Source of the DNA: DAISIK01 sp036822055
GTDB lineage: Bacteria; Verrucomicrobiota; Verrucomicrobiia; Opitutales; Puniceicoccaceae
Assembly: GCA_036822055.1 (NCBI GenBank)
Contig: DAISIK010000012.1
Span: 1 to 64,000 of the forward strand
DNA: 64,000 bases
Reading direction: 5' to 3'
Position numbers and translations under genes: made by a program. Under the pieces are notes generated by a model that saw only the letters and a program-made list of their open reading frames with translations, ran no database searches and was not told where the DNA came from. This document shows positions 58,932 through 64,000 of the stretch, in pieces. Position 1 is the first letter of the stretch. Each line of letters opens with the position of its first letter.

Positions 58932-60286
58932 AATTGAATTGGTTGGAGGGGTTGGGGATCGATGACCTTACAGTCCAGCACGCTGCTGTAAAGCTCCTGC
59001 TCAAACCAGGCCCGAGCCGCTTCATCACCATGAGTCAAGACTACCGAGCGGGGATTGTAGCGAAGGATCATGTTCAGCAATTGGTCGCGAGAGGCATGCC
59101 CGCTCAGGTCAAAACGCTCAACCTTGGCCCTTTTCGGGGTGATATAGTCCAGAGTTTCAAAGAGGAAATTTTCCTCCTGGGCTACTTGTTGAAGCTTGGC
59201 ACCCGGTGTATCAGGATCGCAATAGCCGACAAAGCAGATCGTCGCATCAGGGTCACTCAAAAGGGAGGCCGCCACCCGGTAGGAGGGGGTGTTCTCGACC
59301 ATCATACCGCTGCTTACGATATAGATTCCGGGTCCGTTCGGCAGAGCGCCGGGAGCCAAGTCGCGGGGCAAGGGACGGACCTTCAGTTCATTCAAGGTCC
59401 TCAGGCGAAAATTGACGTGTCCTCCCCTCCGCGAGAGCTCGTCAAAATAGTTGGCGATATCCATCCCCAGGCCTGCCGCAAAGATTGGAATGCGTTCCAG
59501 GTTTCCAGCCTTCCGATGGCGGTTCAGGATCGCGCAAATCTCCTGCATTCTGCCCAGGGCAAAAACCGGCAGAAGGACATTACCGCCCGCCTCCAGGGTC
59601 TCATCGATGGTTTTCAGAAGGCGTTCCACCTCACCCTCGCGGGTGATATCCGGATCGGTTGGCTTGGCTCCATGAGTTGTCTCGGTCACCAAAACGTCAA
59701 CCTCGCCATCGGGGAGGCGAGCCCCCGGCAGGATTTCCTGATCCTCGAAGAGCACGTCCCCGGTGATCAACAAGCTCCGGTGTCCTTGCTTCATCAATAC
59801 GGATGCGGCACCCGGAATGTGCCCGCTCCGATAAAAGGAAACTTCCATCGCCGAACCGTCCTTCTCGATCAATCGCGGTCGTTCATAGGCTATCGGGTGA
59901 AAGAGGGATTCCGTCAGGTCGATGTCTCCATGAGTGTAAAGGGGCAGATCATTCAGCCCCAATTCCTCCCTCTGGCGCTTCATTACATTAACCGAATTCC
60001 TCATCATCCGCCCGGCCAGGGTAGCAGAGGGGTGAGAAAGAATGATCTCCGTAAACGGATTATTACGACAAAAGACTGGCAAGGCCCCCAGATGGTCGAG
60101 GTGGCAATGGGTCAATACCAGAAAGTCGATTTGGAGGTTTCGCAGGAGCGAAAACTCCGGCAAAGCCTCACTGCCAACCACCTTCGGATGTAACCCACAA
60201 TCCACGACAAAACGGAATTTATCCCATTCGATCAAAAGGCAGTTTGAGCCAATACCCCCGAGGCGATTCAGATCTGTGATGGTCAT
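58928..60286 (-). CDS. Metallo-beta-lactamase / beta-CASP RNase-like hydrolase
   Basis: 452 aa of the CPSF/Ysh1-like group. Metal-binding motif LVLTHCHLDHLGALPVF (HxHxDH, about 55-70), the later GHIPGAASVLM and LITGDVLF, a beta-CASP insert (about 200-320), and the C-terminal RMMBL part with RFDLSGHASRDQLLNMI and SVVLTHGDE. Members are endo- or 5'-exoribonucleases. Coupling with RNase R supports a role in RNA turnover or maturation. Its exact RNA target is unknown. Confidence 0.88.
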   Translation of the reverse strand: MTITDLNRLGGIGSNCLLIEWDKFRFVVDCGLHPKVVGSEALPEFSLLRNLQIDFLVLTHCHLDHLGALPVFCRNNPFTEIILSHPSATLAGRMMRNSVNVMKRQREELGLNDLPLYTHGDIDLTESLFHPIAYERPRLIEKDGSAMEVSFYRSGHIPGAASVLMKQGHRSLLITGDVLFEDQEILPGARLPDGEVDVLVTETTHGAKPTDPDITREGEVERLLKTIDETLEAGGNVLLPVFALGRMQEICAILNRHRKAGNLERIPIFAAGLGMDIANYFDELSRRGGHVNFRLRTLNELKVRPLPRDLAPGALPNGPGIYIVSSGMMVENTPSYRVAASLLSDPDATICFVGYCDPDTPGAKLQQVAQEENFLFETLDYITPKRAKVERFDLSGHASRDQLLNMILRYNPRSVVLTHGDEAARAWFEQELYSSVLDCKVIDPQPLQPIQL

Positions 60287-60417
60287 AACTTGTTATTCTA
60301 GCCAAAAAGTAGGCCCGACCTGAACAACACTCAGATCTACCCGGCAATTTGGCATTTGGACACTGGAACAGTTCCGTTGCTTGCAATCAACCAACCTTTT
60401 CCCCATATCCCGAAAGA

Positions 60418-60855
60418 ATGGCCCGGAAAGTCGATTTAGATATTCTCAAAGCAATCCTCACTCGCAATGAACTTGATGTGCGCAAGGTTGCAGAAATCCT
60501 CGAGGACCTCAATCGCGAGCTGGACCGCGAGGAAGACGAGCCCAAACCACCGCCCGTCAAGAAACAGTTCACCATCCTCGTCAGCGATCCGAATGGCCTC
60601 CTTCAGGACAAGGACCTTGTCGGTTGGGTCGTCCAGATTCCTGAGGAGGACAGCCCGGTCACGGCCCTCGACAAACTCTACAGCGGGGCCTACACCTTCA
60701 ACGCCAGTCCCAAAGGACGACGCTTTCCGGTGGAAACGGTTGGGGAGGCCTGCGAGTTCGTCCCGGCAAAATTTTTCAAAGACCACCAAATTTGGGTGAA
60801 GACCAAGGAACCGGTTCTCATCGTTCGCTCTGACAACCGGATCCCCAAGGATTGA
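60418..60855 (+). CDS. Conserved-looking hypothetical protein, 145 aa
   Basis: From ATG 60418 (an earlier frame start at 60349 is non-homologous in appearance): MARKVDLDILKAILTRNELD, VRKVAEILEDLNRELD, then an acidic/proline linker and an alpha/beta domain (FTILVSDPNGLLQDKDLVGW, VVQIPEEDSPVTALDKLYSG, IWVKTKEPVLIV). No membrane segment or signal. The layout, a short helical DNA- or protein-binding-like head with a small globular domain, gives no function. Divergent from the beta-CASP gene. Confidence 0.7.
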   Translation: MARKVDLDILKAILTRNELDVRKVAEILEDLNRELDREEDEPKPPPVKKQFTILVSDPNGLLQDKDLVGWVVQIPEEDSPVTALDKLYSGAYTFNASPKGRRFPVETVGEACEFVPAKFFKDHQIWVKTKEPVLIVRSDNRIPKD

Positions 60856-60913
60856 GCTGCCCCCAAAAAAACACTACATTCTCGCCGGTTACTCTCGCTC
60901 CCTATCTTCCCCG

Positions 60914-61873
60914 ATGATTCGTCCGATCCGCCAGAAACCCGCCCGCAAGGTAATCGTCTTTGGGGCTACCGGTCTCGTCGGAAGCGCCTGTGTCGAAGCT
61001 GCCATTCGGCGCGGCTATCGCGTCCAGGCAGTCGGCGGACAGAATCATCCCCAATTTCCAGATGCCGAGAAATGCCTCACCGTTGAGGCAACCAACTCCG
61101 AGGCTGTCGAGCGCTATGTCCTCGAGGAGTGGCCAGATGCCGTCATCAATGCTGCAGCCGTCTCCAACCCCCAGGATGTGGATCGAAACCCCGAAATCGC
61201 GGAGCGCGTCAATGTCGGTTTTCCCGCCCAACTCGCACTGCTGACCCGCCATCTCGGTGCTAAATTAGTCCACTTTTCGACCGACATGGTCTTCGATGGT
61301 CAAACGGGTAACTACCAATCGACCGCCATGCCATCTCCAGTCAATGCTTACGGCAGGACCAAGCTTGCCGCCGAGGAGGGTATCCTCGAAGGCAACCCTT
61401 TTGACCCAGTGGTTCTCCGCATTACCATCGTTACAGGCTCCAGCCCGGGCGGATCACGGAGTGTCCACGAGAAGATGCTAGCCTCTATCTACGAGAAAAA
61501 ACAGCTCGAGCTTTTTACCGATGAATTGCGCCAACCGGTCTCGGCTTCAAACGTCGCTGCAGTAGCCGTCGAGTTGCTTGATCGCCCCGAACTGCACGGT
61601 ATTTTCCACTGGGCAGGCAGCGATCGACTCTCGCGCTACGAAATGGGTTGCCGCATTTTAGAACATTTCAATCTGGATCCTCGCGATTGGATCCTCCCCC
61701 GCCTCCGCGCTGATAACCCAGCCTTCGCGAACCGCCCGGGCGACCTGACCCTTGATCTCCACCCCCTCGTTGGCAAGCTCCTCACCCGGCCACCATCCTT
61801 CGCCGAGCAGCTCCAGGAGATGAAGCCCCCCGCCAAACTCTATCGATGGCTCCGCTCCCTCGCCTCAGGGTAA
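60914..61873 (+). CDS. RmlD-like SDR sugar-nucleotide reductase
   Basis: Extended short-chain dehydrogenase resembling dTDP-4-dehydrorhamnose reductase. 319 aa. VIVFGATGLVGSACVEAAIR (NAD(P) loop GxxGxxG, about 15-34), PDAVINAAAVSNPQDVDRNP, LVHFSTDMVFDGQTGNYQ, the catalytic NAYGRTKLAAEE (YxxxK, about 150), then VLRITIVTGSSPGG and a substrate domain ending PPAKLYRWLRS. Probably makes a deoxysugar or reduces another sugar-linked ketone; the rml operon is not adjacent, so the substrate is uncertain. Confidence 0.8.
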   Translation: MIRPIRQKPARKVIVFGATGLVGSACVEAAIRRGYRVQAVGGQNHPQFPDAEKCLTVEATNSEAVERYVLEEWPDAVINAAAVSNPQDVDRNPEIAERVNVGFPAQLALLTRHLGAKLVHFSTDMVFDGQTGNYQSTAMPSPVNAYGRTKLAAEEGILEGNPFDPVVLRITIVTGSSPGGSRSVHEKMLASIYEKKQLELFTDELRQPVSASNVAAVAVELLDRPELHGIFHWAGSDRLSRYEMGCRILEHFNLDPRDWILPRLRADNPAFANRPGDLTLDLHPLVGKLLTRPPSFAEQLQEMKPPAKLYRWLRSLASG

Positions 61874-62470
61874 GGGGGTGGTGTATTCATTCCAATCATA
61901 CAAGGTCGGGTCCCGCAACGGACCTCTTTGCTTTGCCTTGACGCGCTCGAGCGCTCGCTCAAGCGCGGTATTAACTCCAGCGGCTGAACTCTCCGCCGCC
62001 TTCTCTGGGGCTCCCGTCTCTTCCCCGGAAAGACCTCCCATGGCGCCTTCATCATCGTCCGCCAAATCGCCGTACTCATCCTCCAAACTGTCAGGGTCGG
62101 CGCCCTCCTCCAATTTGCGAACCATTTCTTCCATCTGTCCATCGAGCTTTTCACCAGTTAGCTCGGCCATCCTTCTCATCAGCTTTCCGAGGTGGCGTGG
62201 ATCGGGATTCTCCTCGTCCATTCCCGCCATATCCCGCTCCAGCTCAGCCATCGCCGCCTCCATCCTGGAGTCCTCAAAGTCATCACTTCCGCTCTCCCGG
62301 CCCTCCGACTTTTTCTCCGCCCCGGTGATCGAAAATGGCGACATGATACGCTCAAGGGGGAACTCAAAATTAACTGGGCAACGCGGAATCTCCCCCGGTG
62401 CAGCTAGGCGTTTGGCAAGGAAAGAATAGATCGTGTTATTTTCGGAACAGTAGTATTCGTAGATGGGCAT
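61865..62470 (-). CDS. FmdB-like protein with degraded zinc ribbon and acidic tail
   Basis: 201 aa. The start MPIYEYYCSENNTIYSFLAK has the FmdB beginning, but each expected CxxC has only its first cysteine (C8-S-E-N and C31-P-V-N), so a four-cysteine zinc ribbon cannot form. The rest is a long, strongly acidic helical tail (AELERDMAGMDEENPDPR, LEDEYGDLADDDEGAM). Function unknown. Third gene of a minus-strand set with a similar cysteine-free protein. Overlaps the 3' end of the reductase gene by 9 bases. Confidence 0.7.
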   Translation of the reverse strand: MPIYEYYCSENNTIYSFLAKRLAAPGEIPRCPVNFEFPLERIMSPFSITGAEKKSEGRESGSDDFEDSRMEAAMAELERDMAGMDEENPDPRHLGKLMRRMAELTGEKLDGQMEEMVRKLEEGADPDSLEDEYGDLADDDEGAMGGLSGEETGAPEKAAESSAAGVNTALERALERVKAKQRGPLRDPTLYDWNEYTTPLP

Positions 62471-62551
62471 GCCACGATTGAGATAAAATTTTTGATCCGC
62501 AGATCAAGCCGTTTGCAGGCGGAAAAAATCTCCGTCCAGAAAAGATCCCCA

Positions 62552-62851
62552 TTATCGAGGATCGATCGTCTCCGGGCCTTGGCCTCGATTGACCTTGTGA
62601 AAAGTGCCATTGAGTGGATCGCGGAGGTATTTTGTAAAACCCTTCTTCTCCAGATTTTCAGGCTCGAGCTTGGTTTTCAGGGTTTTTTCTGGATAGCGCA
62701 CGTTCAGGTTTGGTGGATCAAACAAGCGCTCCATTCGTTCACCAGTGATCGGATGCCGCTCCAGGGGCAGATCGCCAATCTTTTGGTCTGCCTCATAGAC
62801 TTCTACCTGATTTCCACCTTCGTCGAAAACTGCGTATCGAAAAATCGGCAT
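62552..62851 (-). CDS. FmdB-like small protein without cysteines
   Basis: 99 aa. MPIFRYAVFDEGGNQVEVYE, KIGDLPLERHPITGERMERL and FDPPNLNVRYPEKTLKTKL follow the FmdB/zinc-ribbon regulatory layout (HPITGE is typical), but there is no cysteine at all. It lies one base after the charged helical protein and 81 bases before the second FmdB-like gene. Unknown function. Confidence 0.7.
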   Translation of the reverse strand: MPIFRYAVFDEGGNQVEVYEADQKIGDLPLERHPITGERMERLFDPPNLNVRYPEKTLKTKLEPENLEKKGFTKYLRDPLNGTFHKVNRGQGPETIDPR

Positions 62852-62852
62852 T

Positions 62853-63137
62853 TCAGCCCCCGTTCCGGATTTTTTCCCTCTCAGCCTCCTCGGCTTCCTT
62901 TAAGGCTTCGACTTCATCGCGAAACTGCCTTTCGAGCTGGGCAACCGCCTCAAAGTCTTGACTTTGGCGAGCATCGCTAAGCTTGCCTTGGAGGAAGACC
63001 TCGCGCTCCGCCCGCTTCGCTCGATACTTCTCTGTGACCTTCCCAAGGGCCTCTCGTTGCGCCTCGGAAATCGGCTTGACCGCTTCGGGATCCGAAGCTG
63101 CTAAACGCTCCATCGCCAATTCGTAGGATGATTTCAT
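62853..63137 (-). CDS. Charged helical small protein of unknown function
   Basis: 94 aa from ATG 63137; the longer open frame upstream is not protein-like. MKSSYELAMERLAASDPEAV then mostly charged helices (REALGKVTEKYRAKRAEREV, LERQFRDEVEALKEAEEAER), predicted coiled coil. It is spaced one base from the FmdB-like gene, so the two are probably co-translated. No family recognised. Confidence 0.7.
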   Translation of the reverse strand: MKSSYELAMERLAASDPEAVKPISEAQREALGKVTEKYRAKRAEREVFLQGKLSDARQSQDFEAVAQLERQFRDEVEALKEAEEAEREKIRNGG

Positions 63138-63280
63138 ACCAAGAAAAGATGCCAGATGGAGAGAGAGAAAACAAGAGCACTCGTTCCTCGAAAAAAACAC
63201 CCCCTTCGGCGCTTCATAATGAAGACACATTTTCAACACCCGGTCTAAAACCGTCACCAGCCTCCAAAACCATCCACGCC

Positions 63281-64000
63281 TCAATTCCAGTTTTTCAGAA
63301 TCGTGACTAAACCAAACGAAAGGAGCGGAGGGATGATTGCGACAACCCGGAGCTTCCCTCCCTTTACGGGGGGGAGAATGATCATCGTCAAGATCACCAA
63401 AATTGAGAATCCCACACCCCATTGGCCGGCCTGAACTTCCAGCCCCAGTTCATTAAAGCCGCTGCGGGCAGCCCACCCTACCAGTCCATCCATCCAGGTC
63501 AAAGCCAGCCAGGCTCCATGATTGAGGAAGCCACTAACCTCTAGCAGCCCTGCCATTCCGAAGCCGATCGACAACACGCCATGAAGCATCACCAAGGTCG
63601 CCAGGGGGACAATTAGCGGATTGATCCAGAGGGCTGCCCAAGGGAGGGTCTGAAAGCTGCCGACCGTTAAGGGCAACGAGACGATGAAGCTTGCCAACCC
63701 CACCATGAATAGGCCTCCAAACCAAAACCCAAAGCTCAGGGCTCCCCGAAGCATCCACGACTGAGGGATCGCTCCGGCTGGTCGGCGTTCTTTTAGTCGC
63801 TCTACCCCAGCCCTTTTGAACCACTGAAGGATTGGCATCGCGTAGAGCACAATTCCAGTCACCACCAGATAGGAAAGCTGGAACCCAATCGTCCTCAGCT
63901 GCTGTGGAAAAATGACAGCCACCAAAAGTGCCGAGACCGCAATTGCCGATACCGGATCGTAGCGTCTTTTCAAAACCGGCGCCAGGCTGAGAACCAGGGC
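63281..64000 (-). CDS. comEC: ComEC/Rec2-family DNA uptake channel, 3' part
   Basis: The open frame continues off the right edge (no start within the window). At least 239 aa with several membrane helices and the competence-domain signature DPVSAIAVSALLVAVIFPQQ then LRTIGFQLSYLVVTGIVLYA, followed by SLPLTVGSFQTLPWAALWI and NPLIVPLATLVMLHGVLS. ComEC transports single-stranded DNA across the inner membrane in transformation. It ends TILKNWN without the metallo-beta-lactamase domain of long ComECs, so this is the short form or that domain is encoded elsewhere. Identification is by the competence-domain pattern. Confidence 0.82.
   Translation of the reverse strand, partial: ALVLSLAPVLKRRYDPVSAIAVSALLVAVIFPQQLRTIGFQLSYLVVTGIVLYAMPILQWFKRAGVERLKERRPAGAIPQSWMLRGALSFGFWFGGLFMVGLASFIVSLPLTVGSFQTLPWAALWINPLIVPLATLVMLHGVLSIGFGMAGLLEVSGFLNHGAWLALTWMDGLVGWAARSGFNELGLEVQAGQWGVGFSILVILTMIILPPVKGGKLRVVAIIPPLLSFGLVTILKNWN

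Noticed and set aside
62853..63422. 189-codon version of the small helical protein
   Set aside because: The first 95 codons are not protein-like and include several cysteines in random context; the ATG at 63137 gives a natural start.

Overview
The window reads as a contig of a Gram-negative, heterotrophic bacterium, most likely Verrucomicrobiota (Opitutae-like). This placement is inference. It rests on heptose and lipid II enzymes (RfaE2, MurJ), a Pal-like lipoprotein, a secreted protease with a PEP-CTERM-like tail, polysaccharide sulfation and glycosylation genes, and duplicated phosphotransacetylase genes. No rRNA is present to confirm it. A run of exactly 100 N (1993-2092) shows that this is a scaffolded draft assembly. 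The DNA is GC-rich, so long antisense open frames are common and were ignored.

Layout. 1-4540: surface-glycan genes (two GT4 glycosyltransferases, a broken methyltransferase, a WcaF-like acetyltransferase), interrupted by the gap and a truncated VapBC-type locus. 4541-4949: a small membrane ORF, otherwise apparently decayed. 4950-8860: a two-gene (split) phosphotransacetylase, with murJ divergent. 8884-12455: a coiled-coil/HTH protein, recJ, a PfkB sugar kinase, and a DUF3127 protein with an SSB-like tail. 12483-17403: an MFS transporter, then full-length pta and ackA. 17771-22991: msrB, a PEP-CTERM serine protease, then the tightly overlapping set GtrA, sulfotransferase, glycosyltransferase, deacetylase. 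23042-29813: ftsK, manA, grpE-dnaJ, rfaE2, isochorismatase. 29933-33701: a decapeptide-repeat protein, glgC, glmS. 33702-34445: a gene-poor stretch with a ruined toxin-antitoxin pair abutting tRNA-Arg(CCT). 34696-39762: mfd, a SurA-like isomerase, an OmpA/Pal lipoprotein. 39793-47700: cls, apt-tal, a DUF2339 giant membrane protein, a Gfo/Idh oxidoreductase, an unknown 267-residue protein. 47754-54314: the complete F1Fo ATP synthase operon atpBEFHAGDC. 54578-60286: aspS, rnr and a beta-CASP metallohydrolase. 60418-64000: an unknown protein, an RmlD-like reductase, two cysteine-poor FmdB-like proteins, a charged helical protein and the 3' part of comEC.

Working together: AckA, the two Pta systems and ATP synthase describe acetate overflow and energy conservation. 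ManA, GlmS, GlgC, the PfkB kinase and transaldolase feed sugar phosphates to glycogen, peptidoglycan and surface polysaccharide. The most unusual signals are listed in the findings: absence of Shine-Dalgarno motifs across the ATP operon, coexisting split and fused Pta, a decapeptide-repeat protein with a decaying repeat after its stop, an SSB-like tail on a DUF3127 protein, and a degraded toxin-antitoxin locus at a tRNA. I found no clear new multi-gene defence or mobile system.
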